Positions 16,407 to 25,086 of a stretch of DNA of 51,411 bases are shown here, in pieces. The notes beneath the pieces are model-generated. The model saw nothing but the letters and a program-made list of their open reading frames with translations, had not been told where the DNA came from and searched no databases. The translations under genes and the position numbers were made by a program. Origin of the DNA: Mycobacterium sp. E183 (lineage in GTDB: Bacteria > Actinomycetota > Actinomycetes > Mycobacteriales > Mycobacteriaceae); NCBI RefSeq assembly GCF_001667735.1, contig NZ_LZJN01000196.1, positions 1-51,411 of the forward strand, in the 5' to 3' direction. Position 1 is the stretch's first letter. Every line of letters begins with the position of its first letter.

Positions 16407-19402
16407 GCGGGGAGTCCAACCTTTCTGGCTTCGCGAACGTCGGGTTTCGCGCCTTCGCGCGGCTCACCGGAGCCGGCGCGCAACGCATCGATCAATTCGT
16501 TGAGGGTGATCCCGCCGAGCATGCGAGCCACCGGAACCGAGCGTCCGACCGTCCGGCGTAGCCGCTTACGCAGATCCAGTGCGAGCAAGGAATCCACCCC
16601 AAGGTCGATCAGCGGTGCGCTCGCGTCGATCGAGACCGAGTCGTCCAGGTGCAGTGTCGCGGCGACGTCCGCGCGCACCACGTCGGCCAGCGATCTGGCG
16701 GCGGGGTGGACCGCTCCCCCGTCGCTGCCGCGGGACACGCGGAAAGGCGTTGGCATGCACTGGCTTTCGAAGAACACCGCGAGCCGGTCGAAATCCGCGT
16801 CGAAGATCAGCGGATCGCCGTCATTGCGGTGGAAGCCGGCCTCGATCGCCGCGTCGGGCACCATCGCGGTCAGACCGGATCGTTCGGTGCGGGCTATCTC
16901 GTCGGCCGCCACGACGCCCGCGGCCTGCCACAGTCCCCACCGGATCGCCACGCAGTCGTGACCCCCGCGGCGCAGCTGGGCGACCAGCACGTCCAGCATC
17001 CGGTTGGAGGCGGCATAAGCGGCGTGGTGGTGACCACCCCACACTCCGAACACCGACGAGCAGGCCAGGATTCGGCAGTCCGGACGCAGCGGCCACCGCT
17101 GCGCCAGCAGGGCCAGGCCACGCACCTTGGCGGCACACACCGTCGCCACGTCGGTTCCGGTCAGCGCGGCGAGGGAGCGCGCCTGGGCGATGCCGGCGGT
17201 GTGAATCAGCATCGACGCCCCCGCGCCGGCGTGCCTGACGGCCTCGGCCACGGCGACCGGATCGGTGATGTCGCAGCGCAGGGCGCGTACCTCGGTGTCG
17301 TGATTGTCGGTCAGCCGGCGCAGTACGTCCCGGTCGAGACCGTTGCGGCTCAGCAGCGTGACCGTCCGCGCCCCCCGTTCGATGCAGTATCGCGCGTACT
17401 GCAGGCCGATGGCGCCGCTGCCGCCGGTGATCACCACGTTGTCCAGTGCGGCGGCGTCCAGCGGCCGACCGGTCGCCGAGTCGCGGCAGTCCCGGAACGT
17501 CCGGATGTACCGTCGCGGTACTTCACTTCCGCGCAGCGCGACCTCGGCCGCCTCACCGAGCAGCACCTCGACGACGGCGCGCGCGCTCCGCGCGTCGAGG
17601 TCGCGGCCCGGCAGGTCGAGATGCCCGAAGGCCTGGTCGCTGAATTCGAAGCCGGCGCTGCGATGCATCGCGCCGAGTGCTGCCTGTGCCGGTGATACGT
17701 CGGTGTCGTCCGGGTCGATGCTCTCGCCGCCCGCGGTGATCAGCCAGACGGCCCGGCAGCGCGGGCCGATCAGTGCGGCGTAGTCCGGCAGACCCGCGTC
17801 CGGCCGGCCGGCGATCTGCGCGATCGCCGATGCGGGGTCGCGCTCGTCGAGCCCGGGGGTGACGACGGCGACGATCTCCGCATCGTGCGGCGCGACCACC
17901 CGGCAACCGCCCTGTGCGTCAACGGCTTCCATCAGCCTCCGCGTCAACGCGTCCTCCGCGTCAGGGCCGAAGAATCCGATGTCGGCACCCGCAGCGTCCG
18001 ATGGGGGGGCGGGTTGCCAGGCCTCGACGGCGACGGTGAGCGAAGGGGCCGGTGCCGTGTCGATCAGCGGCTCGGGCGCTGCCCACAGATGGACCGCCCG
18101 CATGGGCGCGTTGGGGAACCCGCGCAGCGGCCGCCGGACACCGCCGGGCATGGTGTTGGCCCACTGGCAGCCGGGATCGGCGGTCGCCACGGTCGCGATG
18201 TTTTTCGCCAGCACGTCGGTGATGGCTCCCTCGCGGTGGCCCGAGCCGGCGACCACGCTCGTTCGCTCGTCGATCAGGTCCGCGAGCGGGTACAGCAGCG
18301 AAGGATGCGCGGACAACTCGACAAAAGTGGTGGCGCCGAGTTTCTGGGCCGCCGTGACCGCCTTATCGAAACGCACCGTGTTACAGAGATTTTCGTACCA
18401 GTACTGAGAGAAGTCCGCCCCGCTGCCCACCTCGGCACCGAAGGTCGAGCCGACGAATCTGACCGGGCTGTCCCGGAAGGCCGAGCGGGGAACCCGCTCG
18501 GTCAACTGCGCGCGCAACGGCCGCAGCACACTGGTGTGTCCCGGGTAGTCCACGGACAGCTGATGGGCGAACATCCCCCGCTGCCGGGCCAGCAACACGG
18601 CGGCCGCCACGGCGTCGCGGTCTCCGGACACCACGGTCGACGAGGGGCCATTGACGGCCGAGACTTCCAACCAGCCCGCGGCTTCCGCGATCAGGGACTC
18701 GGCCTCGTCGACCCCGGCCCCGAGCACGACCATGGCGTATTGACCCGCCAACTGGTCGACGATGGTGGCGCGGGCTCCGACCAGGGCGACCGCGTCGGGC
18801 AACGAGATCGTCCCGGCGACGTAGGCGGCCGCGACCTCGCCGAGGCTGTGGCCGACGGTGATTGCGGGCAGCACACCGTGGAATCGCCATTCGTAGGCCA
18901 GGCTGACCGCGTGGGTGAATTGTGCTCCTTGTATCTCGGTCCGCGACCAGTTGCGATCGTCCCCTCCGGTCAGGTAGGGCAACGGCGACGGCAGTCCCGC
19001 AGCGAGGAAGGCCTGCGCGCATCGGTCGGCCGCGGCCCGGTATGCCGAAAGTCGTTGATAGGCCTCGGCTCCCATCGATTGCCATTGGTTGCCCTGTCCG
19101 GGAAACACGAAAGCGATGCACGGCGCCACACCGTGCGAGGACCGGGTCACCAGCGGGTGCTCTTCGCCGCGGGTTAGGGCGAGCAGCCCGCCGGCGAGCT
19201 CGGCGCGGTCGGCCGCCCGGACGACCGCACGGTGCCGCCGCACCCGACGCAGCCGCAGCAGGCTGGACCCTATCGCCGCGGGGTCCGCGTCGGTGCGGTC
19301 CAGATAGTCCAGGATCGCTCGGGCGTCGTTGACGATCAGCTCTTCGTCGTGCGCGGTGAGCAACACGGGTACGCGACCGTCGGGCAGTGGGGATCCGAGC
19401 AT
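16403..19402 (-). CDS. mbtD: MbtD, polyketide synthase (AT-KR-ACP)
   Basis: The product is 999 residues (about 1004 in M. tuberculosis). It works with the stand-alone ketosynthase MbtC to insert the beta-hydroxyacyl unit of mycobactin. It contains an acyltransferase (FVFPGQGNQWQSMG about 99-112; GHSLGE with Ser186), a ketoreductase (VVITGGSGAIGLQYAR; SSVFG and YAASN giving the catalytic Ser/Tyr) and an ACP (LGVDSLLALDL, Ser938). No KS, DH or ER is present. The ATG at 19402 shares one base with the mbtC stop (TGATG). A GTG at 19405 giving GTGA is an equally coupled alternative that adds one residue. The stop overlaps mbtE. Confidence 0.95.
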   Translation of the reverse strand: MLGSPLPDGRVPVLLTAHDEELIVNDARAILDYLDRTDADPAAIGSSLLRLRRVRRHRAVVRAADRAELAGGLLALTRGEEHPLVTRSSHGVAPCIAFVFPGQGNQWQSMGAEAYQRLSAYRAAADRCAQAFLAAGLPSPLPYLTGGDDRNWSRTEIQGAQFTHAVSLAYEWRFHGVLPAITVGHSLGEVAAAYVAGTISLPDAVALVGARATIVDQLAGQYAMVVLGAGVDEAESLIAEAAGWLEVSAVNGPSSTVVSGDRDAVAAAVLLARQRGMFAHQLSVDYPGHTSVLRPLRAQLTERVPRSAFRDSPVRFVGSTFGAEVGSGADFSQYWYENLCNTVRFDKAVTAAQKLGATTFVELSAHPSLLYPLADLIDERTSVVAGSGHREGAITDVLAKNIATVATADPGCQWANTMPGGVRRPLRGFPNAPMRAVHLWAAPEPLIDTAPAPSLTVAVEAWQPAPPSDAAGADIGFFGPDAEDALTRRLMEAVDAQGGCRVVAPHDAEIVAVVTPGLDERDPASAIAQIAGRPDAGLPDYAALIGPRCRAVWLITAGGESIDPDDTDVSPAQAALGAMHRSAGFEFSDQAFGHLDLPGRDLDARSARAVVEVLLGEAAEVALRGSEVPRRYIRTFRDCRDSATGRPLDAAALDNVVITGGSGAIGLQYARYCIERGARTVTLLSRNGLDRDVLRRLTDNHDTEVRALRCDITDPVAVAEAVRHAGAGASMLIHTAGIAQARSLAALTGTDVATVCAAKVRGLALLAQRWPLRPDCRILACSSVFGVWGGHHHAAYAASNRMLDVLVAQLRRGGHDCVAIRWGLWQAAGVVAADEIARTERSGLTAMVPDAAIEAGFHRNDGDPLIFDADFDRLAVFFESQCMPTPFRVSRGSDGGAVHPAARSLADVVRADVAATLHLDDSVSIDASAPLIDLGVDSLLALDLRKRLRRTVGRSVPVARMLGGITLNELIDALRAGSGEPREGAKPDVREARKVGLPA

Positions 19403-20718
19403 CACGCGACCTCGGGGAGGGAGACGATCACGTGTGCGTTGGTGCCGGCGATGCCGAAGGCCGACGTCGCCGCGGTCCGTCGGCCGGCGACCGCCGGCCA
19501 TGGGGTCAGGGTCGTGGCCAACCGCAACCCCTGGCTGTCCCAGTCGATTTCCGGGCTCGGGTCCGCCGCGTGCAGGGTCGGTGGGATCGCCCCGTGTTCG
19601 GCGGCGACCACGACCTTGGCCAGCCCGAGCGCACCGCTGGCCGCGAGGGCGTGCCCGAGGTTGGACTTCACCGAGCCGAGCAGTGCGCCGCCACCGGGTG
19701 CCGTGTCGCCATAGGTTTGCGCCAGCGACCGCAGTTCCGTGCGGTCGCCCAGGCGGGTGCCTGTGCCGTGGCCCTCGACCATGCCGACCTCGTCCGGCCG
19801 GATCCCGGCCTGCGTCATGGCACGGCGAAACAGGCGGATCTGCGCTTCACCGCTGGGCGCGCTGAGGCCGGCACTGCGGCCGTCTTGGTTGACGGTGGTG
19901 GCGCGGACCTCGGCGACGACCTCGCGGCCGGCGCGCAAGGCGGCCGATTTGCGTTGCAGCACAAACATCGCCGCCCCCTCGGCCCACACCGTTCCGCTGG
20001 CCTGGGCGCTGTAGGGGCGGCAGTGCCCGTCGTCGGAGAGGGCGTGTTGCTTGGAGAATTCGACGAAGAATCCGGGCGATCCCAGGACGTTCACCCCGCC
20101 GGCCAGCGCCAGGTCGCAGTCGCCGTCTTGGATCGACCGCACCGCGACGTGGAATGCGGCCAGCGCGGACGCGCACGACGAGTCCACCGTCAGCGCCGGG
20201 CCCGCCAGCCCCAGCGTGTACGCGACCCGGCCGGAGATCACGCTCAGCGCGGTCCCGGCGAGCAGGTGCCCGCTGTGCTTCGAGAAGTTGGCCATCTGCG
20301 GCCCGTACCCGGTGGCCGAGGCGCCGACGAAACAACCCACGTCGTGCCCGGCCAGGTCGTCGGGATTGATGCCGCTGTTCTCCAGCGCGCGCCAGGAGAC
20401 GCGGAGCACGACGCGCTGCTGGGGGTCCATGGCGACGGCCTCCCGCGGGGAGATGCCGAAGAACTCGGGATCGAAGGTTGTTGCACCCGTGAGGAATCCA
20501 CCGCGATCATGGATTTCCTTGAAGCCGCTCCGCCGCGATCCGGCGAGCAGCTCGCTCACCTGCCAACCGCGGTCCGTGGGGAACGGGCCCAGCGCCTCAC
20601 GGCCGCGCGACAACAACTCCCAGTACTTCTCGGCGGTGTCGATGCCGCCCGGCGCTTCGAGGGCCATGCCGACGATCACGACCGGATCGGCCGCCGCGTC
20701 GAACCTGTTGTCAGACAT
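19402..20718 (-). CDS. mbtC: MbtC, stand-alone beta-ketoacyl synthase
   Basis: The 438-residue ketosynthase has the catalytic Cys182 in VDSSCASALAAF, the EGHGTGT His motif, and GSVKSNLGHALAASG with the second His. The FGISPREAVAMDPQQR element is typical of modular KS domains. It provides the KS missing from MbtD. It starts 8 bases inside mbtT and ends in the TGATG junction with mbtD. Length and position correspond to Rv2382c. Confidence 0.96.
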   Translation of the reverse strand: MSDNRFDAAADPVVIVGMALEAPGGIDTAEKYWELLSRGREALGPFPTDRGWQVSELLAGSRRSGFKEIHDRGGFLTGATTFDPEFFGISPREAVAMDPQQRVVLRVSWRALENSGINPDDLAGHDVGCFVGASATGYGPQMANFSKHSGHLLAGTALSVISGRVAYTLGLAGPALTVDSSCASALAAFHVAVRSIQDGDCDLALAGGVNVLGSPGFFVEFSKQHALSDDGHCRPYSAQASGTVWAEGAAMFVLQRKSAALRAGREVVAEVRATTVNQDGRSAGLSAPSGEAQIRLFRRAMTQAGIRPDEVGMVEGHGTGTRLGDRTELRSLAQTYGDTAPGGGALLGSVKSNLGHALAASGALGLAKVVVAAEHGAIPPTLHAADPSPEIDWDSQGLRLATTLTPWPAVAGRRTAATSAFGIAGTNAHVIVSLPEVA

Positions 20719-21475
20719 CGGCGTTCACCCGTTCGGCCACGGCGTCGATGTGCTCGTTGAGATAGAAATGGCCGCCGTCGTACAGGAACAACTCGAAGTC
20801 GCCCGCGGTGTGGTTCTCCCAGAGCCGCAGCGCGGCCGGATCGACGCGGTGGTCGTCGCGCGCCCCCAATACCCTGATGTCGGCGCGAATGCGGACGCAG
20901 GGAGCGCACTCGTAGCGATTGATCGCTTGGTAGTCGGCTCGCACCGCGGTCGTCAACAACTCCGCGAACTCCTCGTCGGCGAGCAGTTCGGGGTCGGTGC
21001 CGCCGAGATCGGCGATGTCGGCGAGCAGGCCGTCGTCGGAGGTGGGGAGTTGCGGCATCGTGGCGACCGCCGACGGTGCGGGCCCGGCCGAGACCCACAG
21101 GCGCTGCACCGCGGTGTCGTGGGATTCGGCGATCCTCGCGAATTCGAACGCCACGACGGCACCCATGCTGTGGCCGAACAGCCGAAGCGGCGCGACGCGA
21201 CTCCACGGCCCCGCGTCGAACAGGCCCCGGGCGAGGTCGTGCACTGTGTCGGGGGCCGGGTGACTGAGCCGGTCCGCGCGCTGTGGGTACTGCACGATGT
21301 AGGTGTCCCCGCCCAAGGCCAGTGCGGCGGCCACCGACCGATAGCTTGCCGCGGAGGCGCCGGCGTGCGGAAACACGACGGTCGCGCCGGCGCGTCGGCG
21401 TGCGCTCCCGCCGGACACCCGCTTGATCCAGGATGCGAACTCCGTCGGCACGCTCAGCACAGGGTCGGATGTCAT
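20711..21475 (-). CDS. mbtT: MbtT, stand-alone type II thioesterase
   Basis: The 254-residue alpha/beta-hydrolase of the siderophore thioesterase family has an oxyanion segment VVFPHAGASAASY (33-45), the nucleophile in GHSMG (Ser103), an Asp in VLGARDDHR and the His in DGGHFYL. Type II thioesterases clear mis-primed acyl groups from carrier domains. In M. tuberculosis a thioesterase domain is, as I recall, fused to the end of MbtB. Here MbtB ends after its PCP and the thioesterase is its own gene, as described for M. smegmatis mbtT. The start forms ATGA with the mbtB stop. Confidence 0.93.
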   Translation of the reverse strand: MTSDPVLSVPTEFASWIKRVSGGSARRRAGATVVFPHAGASAASYRSVAAALALGGDTYIVQYPQRADRLSHPAPDTVHDLARGLFDAGPWSRVAPLRLFGHSMGAVVAFEFARIAESHDTAVQRLWVSAGPAPSAVATMPQLPTSDDGLLADIADLGGTDPELLADEEFAELLTTAVRADYQAINRYECAPCVRIRADIRVLGARDDHRVDPAALRLWENHTAGDFELFLYDGGHFYLNEHIDAVAERVNADV

Positions 21476-24400
21476 TGTGCCGTCTCGGTTTTCGCGGTGT
21501 GTCGACCGGCCGACAGCACCGCGTCGGCGTCCAGGTGGATGACTTCCAGGTACAGCTCGGCAACCTGGTCCAGCCGCGCGTCGTCCCGCTCGCGGTCGGT
21601 GAGCAAATTCGCCAGTGCCGCCACGGTTCTCGTGGCGAAGATGTCGGCGACCATGACATTCGGGGTGTCCAGCCAGGTGCGGATACGGCCCACGGCCTGG
21701 GTGGCGAGCACCGAATCACCCCCGAGCGCGAAGAAGTCGTCGTCACGCCCCACCCGCTCCGCGCCGAGTAGGTCACCGAGCAGCGTCGCGAGCGCCGATT
21801 CCAGCGGCGTCGCCGGGGGACGGTAGCCGGGCTGCTCGGCCACGGAAATCGCGGCGCCAAGGTGGCGCGCGACGGCACGGCGGTCGATCTTGCCGGCGTT
21901 GGTGAACGGGATCCGCTCCACGAGTGCGAAGTGGCGCGGAACCATATGCGCGGGAACGAGTTCGGCCATCAGCTTCGCAAGCCCCTCGGCGGACGGCTGT
22001 GCACCGCTGGACATTTCGGGGCACACGGCGGCGGCCAGGATCTCCGAGCCCCCGGGTCCCGGGAGCAGGGCCGCCACCGCTATGGCCACTCCGGGGAGTC
22101 GGCGCAACGCCGCCTCGATCTCGCCGAGTTCGACGCGATAGCCGCTGATCTTGACCCGGTGATCGGCACGGCCGACGAACTCGCAGGTGCCGTCGGGCCA
22201 ATACCTGGCCAGGTCGCCGGTGCGGTACCACCTGCGGCCCGCGTGCTCGACGAAGCGCTCCGCGGTGAGATCGGGACGCCCGCGATAGCCCCGCGCGATG
22301 CCGCGGCCGGATACCCACAGCTCGCCGGCGACCCAGTCCGGGCAGTCGTCACCCGCCTCGTTGACGACACGGCAGGCGTTGTTGGTCAGCGGCACCCCGT
22401 AGGGCAGAGCGGTCCAGTCGGCCGGCAGCGCGTCGGGGTCGGCCACTTCGAAAATCGTGTTGTGGACCGGTGTCTCGGTCGCTCCGCCCAGACCGGCGAA
22501 CCGTAGGTTGGGTGCCTCGGCCCGCAGCCGGCGGGCCAGCTCCGGGCGCACCCAGTCCCCGCCGGTGGGAATCACCCGCACGGAAGACAGCCGGCCGCGG
22601 CCGACTTCGATCAGCATCTCCAGCCAGCCCGGCATGAAGTGCAGCACGGTGACTTGGTGGGTGTCGATGAGCCGGGCCCAGGCGTCGGGGTCGCGGCGCT
22701 GCGATTCGTCGACCACCACGATCGAGCCGCCCGTCCGCAGGGTCACGAAGATGTCCATCACCGAGATGTCACCCTCGAGCGTGGACAGGGCCAGGCATCG
22801 ATCCGCCGGGCCGATGTCGAAGTGGCGGGCGATGAACTCCACCGTGTTCATCGCGGCGTCGTGGGTCACCTCGACACCCTTCGGCTCCCCGGTCGAGCCC
22901 GAGGTGAACAACACGTAGGCCAGCTCAGCGGGATCGACTCTCGCCGGATGGATCTCGGGCGCGAGCTGCACGTCGCGCAGCACGTCGGCGAGGCAGAGCT
23001 CGGGCACCTTCAGGTTCAGTCGCTGCCCACCGCACACCACGGCCAGGCGCACAGCACCGGTGTGCAAGATGCGCTCCGCGCGGTCGCGAGGCTGGTCGAC
23101 GCCGATCGGCAGGTAAACCGCGCCGATGCCCAGGATGCCCAGCAGCGCGGGCACTTGCTCGGCGGTCTTGGGGCCCATCACCGCGACCGTGTCGCCGGGG
23201 CCGACACCCGCCGTGCGCAACGCGGCGGCCACCGCCAGCGCCTGCTCGCGCAGCTGCCCGTAGCTGACGTCCCCCGAGCCGGCGAATATCGCGGGCGCGT
23301 CGGGCTGTTGCTCGGCCTGCCGAAAGAACCCGTCGTGCAATGCTTCTCCGCTGGGTTCGGCGGTGCGGCCGTTGACCGCGTCGCGCACCGCGCGCTGGGC
23401 GTCCGACAGCGGCGGCGGCCCCATCGCCTCCCAGCTGTCGTCGGCGGAGGCCAGCCTGAGCAGTTCGTCGATGTGGTAGGCGAACATGGCGTCGACGACA
23501 CCCGGGGCGAAGACGCCGTCGCGGACGTCCCAATTCACCAGCACGCCGCCGTCGAACTCGGTGACCTGAGCGTCGAGCAGCACCTGCGGCCCCTGGGAGA
23601 TGATCCACGTGGGTGTGCCGAATTGGGCGGTGACCTCTCGGCTGAACAGCTCGCCGAGTCCCAGCGCGCTGGTGAATACCACCGGCGCCAGCACCTGGGT
23701 GCCGCGATGGCGGCTGAGGTCGCGGAGCACCGACAGTCCGGGATAGGCGGCGTGGGTGGCGGCGGACCGCATCGCGTCCTGCACGGCCCCGGCCCGCGCC
23801 ACCGGGGTGCGCGCGCCGGTGAGGTCCACATCCAGCAGCAGCGACGACGTGAAATCGCCGACCAGCGAGTCGACTTGGGGGTGCAAAGGCTGGCGCCCGA
23901 ACAGCGGCACATTCAGCAGGAAGCGCGAGGTGGTGGACCAGCGCGCCAGGGCGTTGGCGAAGGAGGCGGCCAGCGTCATCGCGGGCGTGACCCCGCGGGC
24001 ATGAGCGCGGGAAAACAGCGCGTCCCGGGTCTTCGGGTCCAGCCAGTGCCAGAGCCGGGCGCTCCTACGCGAACCGCGGTCGCCGGTGGTGGGCAGCGCC
24101 GGCGGGTCCGGGAGCTGCGGGATGCGTTGCGCCCACCACTCGCGGGCGGCGTCGCGGGCCGGTTGGGGCCGGGCCTCTTCCGCCTCGATCGCGTCGCGGT
24201 AGCGCCGATACGTGTAGCTCAGCGCGGGCAGGTCGTGACCGAGGTAGAGAGCGGCAAGATCGGACATCAAGGTGCGATAGCTCATCGCGTCGGCGGCCTG
24301 CATGTCCAGATCGACGTGCAGGCGCGAACGTTCGCCCGGCAGCAGCGTCAGGGCAAGCTCGAACACCGCGCCGTCGAGCTGCTGGTGCGATTTGGCGTCG

Positions 24401-24987
24401 CGGATGGCGGCCAGCCGCGCATCGACCCCGTCGCCGTCCAGGTGGCGCAGGTCCTCGACGGTGACCGGGAATTCGTCACCGGCCGCCGCGATGCGTTGGG
24501 TGCCGTCGGGCAGGAACTCAACCCGCAGCATGGGGTGGCGCCGGGCCAGCTCTTTGGCGGCCGCGCGCAGCCGCGCGGGATCGATCGGGCCGCCGTCGAA
24601 TTCGACGTAGAGGTGTCCGGCCACCCCGCCGAGCTGCTGGCTGTCCTGCCGGCCGACCCACATCGCGTGCTGCATCGGGGCGAGCGGGAAGGGCTCGCCG
24701 TCGGCCCCCGGCGCCGCCTCGCTGGCAGCCTTGTGATCGCTTGGCTCGGTCGCCGGCTCGGCGGTCACCAGCTTGGCCCAGGCCTCGAGGGTGGGAGTTT
24801 CGGCCAGCGTGGCGAAATCGACGGCGATGCCCTGACGGCGCCAGCGACCCGCCAGGGTCATCATCCGAATGGAGTCCAGCCCTTGACCGATGAGGTTGGT
24901 GGTTGGGTGGACGTCGTCGACACCGACGCCCAGCAGTTCGGCTACCTCTGCCCGGACGTCTGCCGGGCGCGCCGAGGCATGCACCAC
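21472..24987 (-). CDS. mbtB: MbtB, salicyl-oxazoline NRPS (ArCP-Cy-A-PCP)
   Basis: The 1171-residue protein takes salicylate from MbtA onto its N-terminal aryl carrier domain (GQGLDSIRM, Ser39). It condenses it with Ser/Thr and cyclises the product to the oxazoline. Cy domain: about 98-520, with the DxxxxD signature D228-MQAA-D233. A domain: about 550-1045; LFTSGSTGEPKG, LEGDISVMDIF, GLGGATET, NAGKIDR. PCP: LGGDSVLATQ, Ser1092. The GTG at 24987 is preferred to ATG at 25008 because the product then begins MVHASA, like M. tuberculosis MbtB, with GGGAGGG just upstream. There is no C-terminal thioesterase domain. It is the first gene of the minus-strand operon. Confidence 0.96.
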   Translation of the reverse strand: MVHASARPADVRAEVAELLGVGVDDVHPTTNLIGQGLDSIRMMTLAGRWRRQGIAVDFATLAETPTLEAWAKLVTAEPATEPSDHKAASEAAPGADGEPFPLAPMQHAMWVGRQDSQQLGGVAGHLYVEFDGGPIDPARLRAAAKELARRHPMLRVEFLPDGTQRIAAAGDEFPVTVEDLRHLDGDGVDARLAAIRDAKSHQQLDGAVFELALTLLPGERSRLHVDLDMQAADAMSYRTLMSDLAALYLGHDLPALSYTYRRYRDAIEAEEARPQPARDAAREWWAQRIPQLPDPPALPTTGDRGSRRSARLWHWLDPKTRDALFSRAHARGVTPAMTLAASFANALARWSTTSRFLLNVPLFGRQPLHPQVDSLVGDFTSSLLLDVDLTGARTPVARAGAVQDAMRSAATHAAYPGLSVLRDLSRHRGTQVLAPVVFTSALGLGELFSREVTAQFGTPTWIISQGPQVLLDAQVTEFDGGVLVNWDVRDGVFAPGVVDAMFAYHIDELLRLASADDSWEAMGPPPLSDAQRAVRDAVNGRTAEPSGEALHDGFFRQAEQQPDAPAIFAGSGDVSYGQLREQALAVAAALRTAGVGPGDTVAVMGPKTAEQVPALLGILGIGAVYLPIGVDQPRDRAERILHTGAVRLAVVCGGQRLNLKVPELCLADVLRDVQLAPEIHPARVDPAELAYVLFTSGSTGEPKGVEVTHDAAMNTVEFIARHFDIGPADRCLALSTLEGDISVMDIFVTLRTGGSIVVVDESQRRDPDAWARLIDTHQVTVLHFMPGWLEMLIEVGRGRLSSVRVIPTGGDWVRPELARRLRAEAPNLRFAGLGGATETPVHNTIFEVADPDALPADWTALPYGVPLTNNACRVVNEAGDDCPDWVAGELWVSGRGIARGYRGRPDLTAERFVEHAGRRWYRTGDLARYWPDGTCEFVGRADHRVKISGYRVELGEIEAALRRLPGVAIAVAALLPGPGGSEILAAAVCPEMSSGAQPSAEGLAKLMAELVPAHMVPRHFALVERIPFTNAGKIDRRAVARHLGAAISVAEQPGYRPPATPLESALATLLGDLLGAERVGRDDDFFALGGDSVLATQAVGRIRTWLDTPNVMVADIFATRTVAALANLLTDRERDDARLDQVAELYLEVIHLDADAVLSAGRHTAKTETAQ

Positions 24988-25001
24988 GAACCCTCCCTGA
25001 A

Positions 25002-25020
25002 TTAGCACAGGCTGCCCTAA
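25002..25020. promoter_or_regulatory. IdeR iron box 1 (mbtB side)
   Basis: TTAGCACAGGCTGCCCTAA matches 14 of 19 positions of the IdeR consensus TTAGGTTAGGCTAACCTAA. It lies 14 bases upstream of the mbtB GTG and covers GCTAAT, a possible mbtB -10 on the minus strand. Fe(II)-IdeR bound here would repress mbtB-mbtH under iron sufficiency. Confidence 0.8.
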
Positions 25021-25025
25021 GTTGT

Positions 25026-25044
25026 GGTGGTTACCCTATCCTTA
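25026..25044. promoter_or_regulatory. IdeR iron box 2 (mbtA side)
   Basis: The minus strand reads TAAGGATAGGGTAACCACC, 15 of 19 against the IdeR consensus when A/T is allowed at the W positions. It overlaps a plus-strand TATCCT (25037-25042) that could be the mbtA -10. The two box centres are 24 bases apart. Paired boxes between mbtA and mbtB are known in M. tuberculosis. Confidence 0.78.
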
Positions 25045-25086
25045 CTCACGAATCGCCGCTACTACGCCCCCCGCCTGAGGACCTCG

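Noticed and set aside
22639..25005. 788-codon open frame on the plus strand opposite mbtB
   Set aside because: Same reason: low-complexity Gly/Arg/His-rich translation, no ribosome site, and it covers the IdeR-controlled mbtB start.
25024..25086. Upstream GTG start of mbtA at 25024
   Set aside because: It would translate through the second IdeR box and the -10. ATG 25087 has a ribosome site and matches the family N-terminus.
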